Under the pieces are notes generated by a model. The model searched no databases. It was not told where the DNA came from and saw only the letters and a program-made list of their open reading frames with translations. This document shows, in pieces, positions 21,655-31,510 of a stretch of DNA of 64,000 nucleotides. The DNA lies in the NCBI GenBank assembly GCA_963576565.1, contig OY755042.1:7526372-7590371 (forward strand), read 5' to 3'. Source of the DNA: Aspidapion aeneum (taxonomy: Eukaryota; Arthropoda; Insecta; Coleoptera; Brentidae). The stretch's first letter is position 1, and every line of letters begins with the position of its first letter. Made by a program: the position numbers and the translations under genes.

Positions 21655-22510
21655 GTTTTTGACATACTTCCCATTATTCGATTTGGATGAAATTTGGTAC
21701 ACACATAGTGGTCCCAAGACAATACAACATTAAGAAAAAAATATCCTCCCACCCCTACCCCCACCCCTTCTATAGAAAAATGTGTTTTTGACACACTTCC
21801 CGTTATCCGATTTGGATAAAATTTGGTATACACATAGTGGTCCGACGATAATACAACAATAAGAAAAAAATATCCTCCCACCCCTACCTCCACCCACTTC
21901 CATAGAAAAATTTGTTTTTGACACAGTTCCGGTTATCCGATTTGGATGAAATTTGGTATACATATAGTGATCCGACGACAATACAATATTAAGAAAAAAA
22001 TATCCTCCCACCCCTACCCCCACCCCCTTTCATAGAAAAATGAGTTTTTGGCACACTTCCCATTATCCGATTTGGATAAAATTTGGTTATAACATAGTGG
22101 TCCGATGACAATACAACATTTAAAAAAAATATCCTCCCACCCCTACCCCCACCCCCTTCCATAGAAAATGCGTTTTTGACACCCTTCCCATTATCCGATT
22201 TGGATGAAATTTGGTATACATATAGTGGTCCGATGACAATACAACATTGAAAAAAAAATCCTACCACTCCTACCCCCACCCCCATCTATAGAAAAATGCG
22301 TTTTTGACAAACTTCCCATTATCCGATTTGGATGAAATTTGGTATACATATAGAGGTCCGATGACAATACAACAATAATGAAAAAATGTCCTTCCACCCT
22401 ACCCCCCACCCCCTTCCATAAAAAATACATTTTTGACACACTTCACTTCAAATGACTTTGATAAAATTTGGTATATGCATAAAGGTCCGATGGCAATACA
22501 GCCCAAACAA
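21655..22510. repeat. 129-bp satellite, about 6.5 copies
   Basis: Units start at the word GACACACTTCCCATTATCCG near 21661, 21790, 21920, 22050, 22178, 22306 and 22435 (spacing 128-130 bp). Each contains GATTTGGATGAAATTTGGTA, TAGTGGTCCGATGACAATAC and a C-rich block CCCACCCCTACCCCCACCCC. Translations rich in GVGVGGYFF on the minus strand are by-products of the repeat, not genes. Confidence 0.95.
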
Positions 22511-22520
22511 AAAATATATT

Positions 22521-22690
22521 GGTAGGTATTCGTGGGTAGAGGACAGACCAAAAAGAAACTAAGCTACCTTTGGCAACGTTTCGGATTTAATTAATCCTTT
22601 TTCAAGCCTCAGATAGATTAATTAGATCCGAAACGTTGCCAAAGGTACCTTAGTTTCTTTTTGGTCTGTCCTCTACTCACGAATACCTAC
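22521..22690. repeat. Hairpin (near-perfect inverted repeat, ~72-bp arms)
   Basis: GGTAGGTATTCGTG(G)GTAGAGGAC at the left returns as its complement ending GAATACCTAC. The arms include ACCAAAAAGAAACTAAG and CTTTGGCAACGTTTCGGAT. CCGAAACGTTGCC-type words recur in many arthropod foldback elements. The 36.9-37.6 kb foldback shares the GAGGACAGGACTAAAAGAAAC theme. Confidence 0.88.
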
Positions 22691-22904
22691 CTGTTTCTAT
22701 AATAGGACACAAAATGCACACAAAAAATATATTTCTACCTCTACCCCACCCTCTCCTTCCCCCAATAAAAAAATGTGTTTCCAAATAACTAAATAATAAT
22801 AAACTACATTATAATCTAGAATAAACTCTTCTGTTCTGTTATTGAACAAATATCATTTGTTAGAGTAGATAGCTGAGACTAAAAAGTAGAAAATAAATTG
22901 GTAA

Positions 22905-23355
22905 ATTTTTTTTTTAATTCACAGGCTTTTATAAAATGCACTAAAAATTAAAAACATTCTAATATCTTCATAATAATAAAAGCGATGGCCGCAAATCAAA
23001 GCATAATTTAATCTAAATGTGTGATCTAAACACTTCAAGAATATTCAACATAGCAGGTCATCAAAAATATGTTTGATGTGCCGCAATGTTATGCCATTGC
23101 CATACCTATGTCAGAGAAATGCTGGGGTATCTTGGTTCGGGTTGGGTGGGTTTGGTACCTCTGCATTTTTCTGCTAGATTGATTCTTGCAAATAGTGATA
23201 TTTAATTGATACGGATATCTTATCGTGCTAACATCGTCAAAATTTCCATCATTCGGCCATCGCTATTATTATTATGATAATATTAGAATGTTAGAAAATT
23301 ATTTTTTAATTTTTAGTGCATTTTATAAAAGCTTGTGACTTAAAAAAAAATTTTG
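22905..23355. repeat. Foldback element with ~95-bp arms
   Basis: CTTTTATAAAATGCACTAAA, AAACATTCTAATATC and TAATAATAAAAGCGATGGCC (22915-22990) are mirrored as complement at about 23245-23345. The loop has no coding sequence. Confidence 0.82.
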
Positions 23356-24053
23356 CCAATTTATTTTGCAGTTAGGGATTCTATCATATACATAATTTTC
23401 CAATACCCACGATAATTGCCAATTCATGATGCAAACATGAGTCCTTGCGGTCCTTAAGTACGTATTATGGCAATACCTACGGTACCTTATGATGCATAAT
23501 GCAAACATATTTGAAATCAATGTCACTGGGTATAAGTCTATCCTTTTTTCCGGTCCTTAAGATAAAATGTCCTAATTGGTTATACTTTCACGAATACATA
23601 TTTTATTCTTGTATTCGTCACGTCAAATCATCGGCTCAGAGTTGACAAAAACTCTATCTATGTAAATTTGGTGTCTGTGCATTTTTCGTATCTTTATTTC
23701 TGAATGTTTGCATCAAATGCCAGCCATTGTGTAAATGGGTAACAGGGAGTATGGGAATACTCCGTATATGGATTCCATACGTATGTGTCGGTGTCGACGC
23801 CAGACAAAATTAATTGTTTAATTTTTCCATTTTTGTGTACATAAAATTTCTAATATCCAAATTTTAAGGAAAGTGTTATTGACCATTTTACTACTAGTAA
23901 AATACGCAGACTATTATTTTTAAGACAGTTAAGAGAGTTACTGTACACTATTAATATAAATATTTGTTGTACTTTTTATGCAAAATAAAAATATATTTTT
24001 TTTGTAATTTTTTCTTCTGTCAACCTTAAAAAAATCCTTACGCCTCGCCACTG

Positions 24054-24540
24054 CCTTATCAGATTTCCCGATGAAAAAACTGTTTTTATATTATAGTGTT
24101 TGGCTTTCGTCTTATGTTTTCTGAAATCCCTTGAAAATATGGAATGTTAATAACACCCAACAGATTATTATTTTGAGAATTTCCCACATTTGATTTGTTC
24201 TTAAATTTAGAGATCGTTGAGTTTATTAATTTCTCGGAATAACCATTCTGTTTTAAGTCCTCTTAAATGTTGTAGATTTCTGTGGTTAATTCTTCATTAT
24301 TACTACAAATATTCACGACTCTTAAATACAAACTTCTTATAACTCCTTGTTTTGTAGCAACAGACTGGTTAGACTTAAAATTTAGGTACTGTCCCGTGTG
24401 TGTATGTTTCCTATATACAGTGTGTATATTTATTGAATTTATTTTGTTTTTTTTAATTTGGCTTAAAGGCACTATTTATATGGAGGGGAAAAATGGTTTC
24501 CATGAAATTTGTAAAATTTTGATATAAAAGTTGTAAAATA
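24054..24540 (-). mobile_element. Penelope-like element, reverse transcriptase end (upstream part)
   Basis: The minus strand reads VYRKHTHTGQYLNFKSNQ, KQGVIRSLYLRVVNICSNN, EELTTEIYNI and, in a neighbouring frame, NGYSEKLINSTISKFKNK. This matches the segment after the RT palm in Penelope-like elements (the YRKPTHTxxYLNFxSxH region). It is 5' truncated near 24.5 kb, just before the RTE copy. Removal of the hAT element joins it to 20640-21116. Confidence 0.82.
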
Positions 24541-24607
24541 ATTTGACGAATATTAAGTTTATACATCTTGACAAACACTATTAGCCAAAACTGACATTTA
24601 ATAACAT

Positions 24608-27299
24608 ACTAGAACGTTTTTCTACGTTGTCCGACGCCTATTCTACACCTTCTTCGATCCTGACAATATGTCAGGTTCTTTTGACTCATTGATCTTTGGA
24701 TTGACTGTTGCCCTTCCAGTTTAGGACGCCCTCCTTTTCTGCGCCATATTGTGGATTGACTGTTGCCCTTCCAGTTTAGGACGCCCTCCTTTTCTGCGCC
24801 ATATTGGTTGCCATTCTAGAACCTGCTTTGGTAGTCTTTCGTCATTCATCCGTTGTACATTGCCGTACCATATCAGTTGTCTTTTAGTGATGTCATCTTC
24901 CCTCAATTCCCATTCTTTTATGGTCTCATTTCTTATATGATCTGTTCTAGATATTTTCATTTATCTTCTTATTGCATCCATTTCGGCACTTTCCATTTTT
25001 GTTTTGTATTTTTCTGTTACGCGTCAAGTCTCTGTTTCATACAGCAGCAGGCTTTTCACCATTGTTTCATGTATGTAAAATTTTACTACTACTATGTGGG
25101 TTTAGAACGTTTTTCTACGTTGTCCGACGCCTATTCTCCACCTCCTTCGATCAATGTAAAATTTTACAATTTTTTTATATTTCTGCTCTAGTCTGGTTTT
25201 AACTCACTTGATTCGTTTCTAATACATAAATACTGAGTCTTGTCTCCGTTCACCGTTAACCCACACTTTTGTTATTTTTCCGTTAACTTTCTCATCATAT
25301 ACTCCATGTCTTCTTTATCATTAGCCACAATTACTTGGTCGTCAGCAAACTGTAGTGTGTATATGGTAAATTGGTCGTTAAGTGGTATTCCCATACCGTG
25401 TACTTTACGTTTCCAGTTTTTTAGAGCTACTACTACTACTACTTGAACCTTTCGTTACCAGGAATTCTTTTGAAGTTGATTTCCAATTTTTTTTAGATTT
25501 TGACCCTTTATATAGTTCTTTTATTGCTTTTATGTATGTATGATTGATATTAGTTTGCTTTTTGTAGGTTCACAAAGGTAACATGTGTCTCTATGTTTCT
25601 GGAACTTCTTTTCCCAATTACCTGTGTAAGACAAAAACATTTATCACTACAAGATCTGCCTGCACGAAACCCTCTTTGCTCTTCTTCTTGTTCATGAAAA
25701 TCATTCTCTGTTAGATTCTTAAGAATCCTACCCTACAATCAATTTAGTATAATGGTTACGGAAATTTATCTGTAATTGTTGCAATCCAGCTTGTTTCCTT
25801 TTTTGTGTATTGAGGATATGAATGCAATTTTCCAATCAGTGTGAGATATAGCGTATATTTAAGCTTTTTAATACTATTCTTTATCATTTCTTTTTTGATG
25901 ATTACTTCCTCTCCATATACTTCTATGTCTCTCATCGGGAAGGCTGACAGATATTTCGGTCTCGTTTCCTGCAGCAGTCTCTTGTAGTGTTCTGTCCATT
26001 GTTCTGATTTGATGATCTGATTTACTTTTTCTTTGGTTGGGTTTTTTACCGTAGAAATGAATTTCCATACTTTGCCTACCTCCTACGTGTGTATTTGTAT
26101 CGTGGCATTTTTTTCCGTGCGTATCAAATTTATTAGCTGTCCTCTGATTTCCCTGTAGATTCCTAGGTCTCTTTGGTCTTTAGTATTGCTATTTCTTTAA
26201 TCTTGGTACACAACAGCTTCTTTGCTTGTTTCTATTAAGCTTTTTACTATGTTTGTATATGTTTCTTCAAATAAGTGTTCTGTATTTATTAATTTTTTAT
26301 CTAATCGCTTCTGATACAATATTTGCGTACGAGTTCGATTTCTAGACTTCTAAAGTTGTATTTTTGATTTTCTTTACTCTTACTACTCTCACCTCTATTT
26401 ATTTTTTCTGAAAGGGAATAATATTTTTGCTTTTACCAAATGGTCGTCAGATCCACAGGTATCACCACGAAGTAATCGCACATCATACCACTTTCATTCC
26501 GAGTGTTGTCCACCTATAGCATAATTAGACTTAAGATTTCTTGATGCCTGAATGCCCATATATTTTAAAAAAACCATTATTTATTTTTAAGTTGTAGGTT
26601 CACACAATTGCATCAGTCTGAAGCAATCATCGTTTTTTACTTCCTCTCCAAATGGTGTTAAAATTTTCACAAAAAATCACCAACCATAATTATTTCCCTG
26701 GTAGTGCCGATTTTGGTGATAGTCTCATCACGTTGGTCGAAGAACATTTGTTTTGTAGTTAATCTTTCGTCATCTGATGGTGTGTAGGCTATTATTATGC
26801 TTGTATTATGTCCAAGCATCTTCGTGTTAACTCGAGGTATGTTTTTATTAATGCACTCGTAGTCTGTAATCTTATTTTTGAGGTTTTTCTTGATTAATAC
26901 AGATACCCCTTTGGCTGCTCTCCTTTATTTTGGGACTCCAGTAAATATGTGAACAAAGTTACCGACACTACTTGTACATGTTCCTTTCTTTTTTGTCTCT
27001 GTGAGTGCAATAATGACTATTTTACTATTCTGCACTTCGGTTGCAATAATGTCCAACTTTTGGTTCACTCCCTGTACGTTCCATTTAGCTATGTTCAGAG
27101 TCCTTTGCTTTTACTTTTTTCTCTTCGAGAATTTCAGGCCATTGCTCCGAGGCTTTGTGTGGGGTTTTATTTATTTTATTTAATAACAACTTTGAGTTAT
27201 TTACTAATTTTGTTTCCAATGACAACTTTTTATTTAAAAACTTCAGAAGGTTCATTGTAATTAGATATGTTTTAAAGAAAAAACTAAGTTGAGTTCTAT
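24608..27299 (-). mobile_element. RTE-clade LINE, second copy
   Basis: Minus strand, same family as 7.26-8.62 kb but longer: 3' end at about 24608. The C-terminus is RQLIWYGNVQRMNDERLP; RT remnants (FADDQVIVA as complement) lie near 25340, and endonuclease remnants (SIIIAY.PSDDERL) near 26780. The frame is heavily broken. A 54-bp tandem duplication lies at about 24708-24815. A (TAC)n patch near 25425 replaces part of the RT. A 68-bp fragment of another RTE is inserted at 25087-25153. Confidence 0.82.
25087..25153 (-). mobile_element. Minimal (~68-bp) RTE 3'-end insertion with 14-bp target duplication
   Basis: The segment holds only the last bases of the RTE family (TACTACTATG tail, then GAACGTTTTTCTACGTTGTC and CACCTCCTTCGATC). 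It is flanked by ATGTAAAATTTTAC at 25073-25086 and 25154-25167. It lies inside another copy of the same family, so it is an extreme 5' truncation. Confidence 0.88.
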
Positions 27300-27495
27300 C
27301 TTCTTTATTTTTTTATTACTTCATCATGAAGGCTGATTTTTCAAACACTCGAGGACTCTGGATTTTTCAACCCTTGAAGAAGAAATTGGAGTTTATGTTT
27401 CTGCTGAGTCCAGAAACAAAACCCAAAAATTGACAAATTTTAATGAAAAACTCGGAAAAACGACCCTGCAAACAGAGAAAGACCCTCAATGTACA
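27300..27495. other. Spacer between two RTE copies
   Basis: About 200 bp with CTCGAGGACTCTGGATTTTTC and GAAAAACTCGGAAAAACGACC; no gene or repeat recognised. Confidence 0.4.
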
Positions 27496-28178
27496 CAACA
27501 GCTTCTTTGCTTGCTTCTATTAAGCTTTTTACTATGTTTGTATATGTTTCTTCAAATGAGTGTTCTGTAGTTATTAATTTTTCATCTAATCGCTTCTAAT
27601 ACAATATTTGCATACGAGTTCGATTTCTAGACTTCTAAAGTTGTATTTTTGATTTTCTTTACTCTTACTACTCTCGCCTCTATTTTTTCTGAAAGGAAAT
27701 AATATTTTTGCTTTTACCGAATGGTCGTCAGATCCACAGGTATCACCACGAAGTAACCGCACATCATATGAATCCAGGTATATAGATGAATATCCATATA
27801 TTTAAAAAAACCATTATTTATTTTTAAGTTGTGGGTTCACACAATTGGGTTTGTCTATCAGTTCGACTAATAAAATATATTATTATAATTATTTCCCTGG
27901 TATTGCCGATTTTGGTGATAGTCTCATCAAGTTGGTCGAAGAACATTTCTTTTGTAGCTAATCTTTCGTCATCTGATGGTGCGTAGGCTATTATTATGCT
28001 TATATTATGTCCAAGCATCTTCAGCATTAATGCACTCGTAGTCTGTAGTCTTATTTTTGAGATTTTTCTTGATTAATAAAGATTTTGGCTGCTCTCCTTT
28101 ATTTTGTGAACAAAGTTACCGACACTACTTGTACATGTTCCTTTCTTTTTTATCTCTGTGAGTGCCATAATGTCTATC

Positions 28179-28790
28179 CAAGGCCAACACAAAAATAGAG
28201 GCCACGACCCTAAAAAAATCAGCTGTTCTCCCGGGGCTGAATTTTACATTGGTTCTTATGGGAGGTCAGAGGTTTTTTTATGATATTTTTAAAATGGCAC
28301 TACAGATTTCCGCAAAATTTCAGTAAAATATTCTCAGACACCATCCCGATATTCCACCAAAGGTTTGTAAGGAAGCAACATGATTAAAAGGTTAAAATCT
28401 TCAAGATTTAGCATTCCTTATTTTGAATTCAAATTACCCGCCATGTACCACATGCCAACTGTTATATTTGACATGTATTTGAATTTGTCATATGTGATTG
28501 TCACATTCGCTTCTGCTTTAAACTTAATTTTTGTGTGAGCTAATGAAGCGGCTATGAAAAATTAGGGCTTACTATACATTTAAAAAAAATTGTTCTGCCA
28601 GAATAAAGTAAAAACAATCTCAAAAACGGCTTTATTTAAAATAAAATCAAATATCCATGAATCGTCATTCCAACTTCAATATTTGAAAGACAATCAGCTG
28701 TGTCGTAACGTGACCATCAAAAAAAAAATCAGCCCCGGATGTGACGTCAACAAAGTGGAGGATCGTGGCCCGTCCATTTTGATAGCCCTG
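28179..28790. mobile_element. 612-bp MITE with long imperfect inverted ends
   Basis: Left CAAGGCCAACACAAAAATAG and the complement of the right end CAGGGCTATCAAAATGGACG align, and both continue through GGCCACGA and CGGGGCTGATTTT for about 70 bp. GTCTATC flanks both sides (28172-28178, 28791-28797) as a 7-bp duplication. The paralogous RTE copy near 27010 has one uninterrupted site. An open frame at 28590-28901 is only a composite of the MITE and its flank. Confidence 0.85.
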
Positions 28791-28851
28791 GTCTATCTTA
28801 CTATTCTGCACTTCGGTTGCACTAATGTCCAACCTTTGGTCACTCCCTGTA

Positions 28852-29010
28852 CAGGGTGTCTCATTATATTTTTCCCACCCTTTTACACCATTAATAATTG
28901 ATATAGGAATATAAAAGAAATTGTGTTTAATTCGAACACAATTTCTTTTATATTCCTATATCAATTATTAATGGTGTAAAAGGGTGGGAAAACCAGAATG
29001 AGACACCCTG
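28852..29010. mobile_element. 159-bp foldback MITE at TA
   Basis: A near-perfect palindrome with ends CAGGGTGTCTCATT and AATGAGACACCCTG and centre AATTCGAACACAATTTC. TA flanks both sides. The RTE copy near 27075 shows the empty site CCCTGTACGTTCC. A half copy of this family is at 62252-62335. Confidence 0.92.
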
Positions 29011-29198
29011 TACATTCCATTTAGCTATATTTAGCTATAGTCCTTTGGTTTTACTTTTTTGTCTTCGAGAATATCAGGCCATTGCTCCGAGGCTTTGTTT
29101 CGGGTTTTATTTATTTTATTTAATAATAATAACATACTTTGAGTTATTTACTAATTTTGTTTCCAATGGCAACTTAAGTTGAGTTCTATTTTATTATC

Positions 29199-29930
29199 TA
29201 ATTAATCCTAGGCTGTCTACGATAAATAACTTAGACAAACGTCATTATTAACATCTTAGCGAAATTAGTTCTTAAATTAGTTCTTTCTTATTCAGAAAGG
29301 TAGATCGTTTCCACATTGCAATTTTTTTTATTTGAGTTAGCATTACGACTTATTAAAAATCGCTTGGTTTGCCTTCCATTCCACAAGTTGTCAATCCCAT
29401 GATCGCGACAGTTTATTGCGGAAACAGGAAGAGGATTGTCTTTATGTATAGGTATGCATTTTCTAAGCACACGATGACACAGACAGTTTCATGCTAAGTG
29501 ACAGGTAATCCTCTACCAGTTTACCATCTTCACTGGGTCGTCTCTATCCATCAGTATGTAGACACTTTGAACTCACACATCCGACTGATTATTTTGGCGC
29601 AAAATAACTGTATATATCCAAGAAATGGCGCAAAAATAATGTTGGCCAATCCGGTATCAAAAATATACTGAGAAAATATATAGATAGACAGAAAACTCAA
29701 AGTTTAAACATTAAACATAAATCTTTTGTATATTGGCGTTAAATGAAAATAAGAAAACAATTTTAATCCTGGTCAAGGGATTTAGATATTGCAAACTCCT
29801 AAAATGCAGGAATATATTAAATAATAATAAACGCATTGTTGCCAAATCTGTGGAAGCAAGAATGATAGAGAAGTAAAACCAAAAAAAGTATACAAAAAGG
29901 AGTGTCGCCTCTACCGGAATTATCTCAAAC
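29199..29930. other. Sequence without recognised gene, inside the possible 10-kb element
   Basis: Contains two words TTGGCGCAAAATAA/ATGGCGCAAAAATAA and short open frames without recognisable domains. Confidence 0.4.
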
Positions 29931-30212
29931 TAAAAATATACACCGGATTTTATTTAGTTATCATTATTGCGTCCGATTTTTTGCGGGTTTATTTGGCGCC
30001 AATGCTTTAAATTTTGAAGTAGAAAAAAATAAGACATAGCATATTATAGCTCTCTAAAAGATCTAAAAATCTGTCTGATTGTCATTGTAAAAATCTTCTC
30101 TGTTCGCAAATAACATGGGATTGCACTATTGCGTCCGGTATTCGGACGCAACAATGTCGGTGAAGCAATAATGATATGGATTTTCGTTAACACGGACGCA
30201 ACAATGATAGAA

Positions 30213-30260
<48 letters not shown>
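29931..30260 (-). repeat. ATTATTGCGTCC-type motif cluster (right end) and TA microsatellite
   Basis: Motifs TCATTATTGCGTCC (29958) and CACTATTGCGTCC (30123) are followed by inverted copies GGACGCAACAATG (30145), GAAGCAATAATGATATGGAT (30163) and GGACGCAACAATGATAG (30193). A run of (TA)n fills about 30212-30260. See 19761-20110 for the opposite end. Confidence 0.55.
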
Positions 30261-30263
<3 letters not shown>

Positions 30264-30420
30264 CAAACAACATAATTAAACCACTTATTGGATGGATTTA
30301 TATATTTTATATTTTTTCAATGATTTTTTTCTATTATTATTATTAGTTATGTATTTGCTTTGTCTACAAAGTTTTATACTTTATATAAGACAATAAAGCT
30401 TGATTTGATTTGATTTGAAA
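30261..30420 (+). mobile_element. 3' UTR and tail of a CR1/Jockey-like LINE, probably the missing end of 16535-16901
   Basis: After the TA run, sequence ends AGACAATAAAGCTTGATTTG followed by ATTTG units, the short tandem tail seen on CR1-type LINEs. Its start directly after (TA)n and the abrupt TA end of the fragment at 16901 suggest one LINE copy split at its own microsatellite. Confidence 0.6.
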
Positions 30421-30815
30421 TTAAAATTAAATATAGTTAAGATGATTTATAAATAAAAAATATAGTTTGGATGGTTGATTAGTGCCTTTTACCAACAAAA
30501 AATGTAGTAAGATATATTTGATCACTCTGAAAAGACAAATATTAAAATTTAAAATTCTTTTATCTTTAACGCAATTCTATATCTTTTGAATTACAGAATT
30601 CTCCACTTCCCACTCCTGTTCAGGATACCTCTTTTTCGCTGGATTTTCAACTAGTAATAGCATCTATTTGAACCCTCGCATTAGCTTGCTGGAGGTACGA
30701 GAGTCTTTTGAAGGTTTTTGAAAGGTATGTTACATTTTAAGGGGGTATCGGTTTAATCTATTTAATACGCACTAAAGTTGCTTTGGATGTAGTTACACTT
30801 CTTTGTTTAACTTAT

Positions 30816-30859
30816 TTTAGCTGATGATGGGTCTCTTTAGACTCGAAACATGTCCTAAA
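30816..30859 (+). ncRNA. Hammerhead-ribozyme-like motif
   Basis: In order: stem I strand TTTAG, core CTGATGA, a stem II hairpin GGGTCT-CTTT-AGACTC (six pairs, one a G-T wobble), core GAAAC, a tiny stem III (ACATGT), the cleavage triplet GTC, and the other stem I strand CTAAA. One extra U between CTGATGA and stem II would bulge and may weaken activity. Type I hammerheads with minimal stem III are known in Penelope-like elements and small retrotransposons. No Penelope coding sequence adjoins this one. Confidence 0.5.
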
Positions 30860-31033
30860 TAAAACCCGAAACAATAAAGACTTTATTGGAGAAGTTTTTC
30901 TTTGTAATTTGCAAACTCCACTTTGAGAAATGGACTATTTTTTGGAGATCAAATACCAGGAGATGTCCTAAAAATGTTCGGCAGTACCAGATAGAAAATT
31001 ATAATTCACTTAGCACCTTATTGCCCTACTTAC

Positions 31034-31224
31034 CAACAAGTTAACAATACAGCTCATGGTATTCTCTTTGTTATCTTTGCAACTAACGTCCCGATATTCC
31101 AGTAAACTTCCCATCAATCTTGAGACGATGTTGACGAACCTGACGCCTTCCTGACTCATAGTAGTGTGGTGTTCGCAAAGCTCAGTCATGATTTTGTGAA
31201 ACAGTTGCATGTATTTTTCGTCCC
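31034..31224 (-). CDS. mbc: DOCK1/myoblast city exon, start of DHR-2
   Basis: A 191-bp exon begins after TTTTCCAG, completes the Gly codon split with the preceding exon and ends in phase 0 at TTGTTG|GTAAGT. Its peptide contains DEKYMQLFHKIMTELCEHH, GVRFVNIVSRLMGSLLEYR and DNKENTMSCIVNLL, against DOCK1 DEQYKVLFDKILLEHCRKH, VKLVVRLMERLLDYR and ENKENRMSCTVNVL. The next coding exon lies about 17.8 kb away (13.2 kb), so this donor must splice over the largest transposon cluster of the window. Confidence 0.97.
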
Positions 31225-31359
31225 CTGGAAAAACAATATACTTTTGCTTATGAACTATTTTAAGTGATTTAATTAACTTACATCAATCGCATGACCTTTG
31301 ATGGAAAGCTAAAATACTACAAAAAAAGTTTTGTGGCTAAACAGCTAAAAATATTTTGT

Positions 31360-31510
31360 TTCTTTTATATTTTTACATGAGTAGTTCAAAAGCTTATCAC
31401 CCACTGGGGTCTAAGATGTAATGGATACCTTATTAACTATTTCATCTTGAAGAAACTCATCAGAACACGGCTTGGTCGATGTAACATCCTTGCAAAGCGA
31501 AGTTACCTTG
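31360..31510. repeat. Short dispersed repeat, copy 2 of 3
   Basis: AAAGCTTATCACCCACTGGG, ATGTAATGGATACC and ACTCATCAGAACACGGCTTG match the repeat at 15519-15690 in order. It lies about 140 bp from the acceptor side of the mbc exon at 31034-31224. Confidence 0.7.

Larger units (their letters stand above)
21117..24053. mobile_element. hAT-like non-autonomous element interrupting the Penelope-like element
   Basis: The ends are CAGTGGCGAAGCGTACGGG (21117) and its imperfect complement ...TACGCCTCGCCACTG (24053), the style of hAT terminal repeats. The Penelope-like coding sequence is continuous on either side. I could not confirm an exact 8-bp target duplication (flanks TTTAATCG and CCTTATCA). No transposase is visible. 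The cargo is a 129-bp satellite, a perfect-looking hairpin and a foldback. Confidence 0.72.
27496..29198 (-). mobile_element. RTE-clade LINE, third copy (endonuclease part) with two nested MITEs
   Basis: DNA at 27496-28178, 28797-28851 and 29011-29198 repeats 26199-27299 with modest divergence. The minus-strand peptide HNISIIIAYAPSDDERLATK followed by FFDQLDETITKIG is the endonuclease YAPS region. The copy is truncated before the RT. It is interrupted by elements at 28179-28790 and 28852-29010; the second copy supplies the empty sites. Confidence 0.85.

Noticed and set aside
21639..22439. Overlapping glycine-valine-rich frames on the minus strand
   Set aside because: They translate the 129-bp satellite in successive registers.
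21655..22510. Regular repeats as a possible CRISPR array
   Set aside because: Units are contiguous ~129-bp tandem copies without unique spacers, in a eukaryotic genome.
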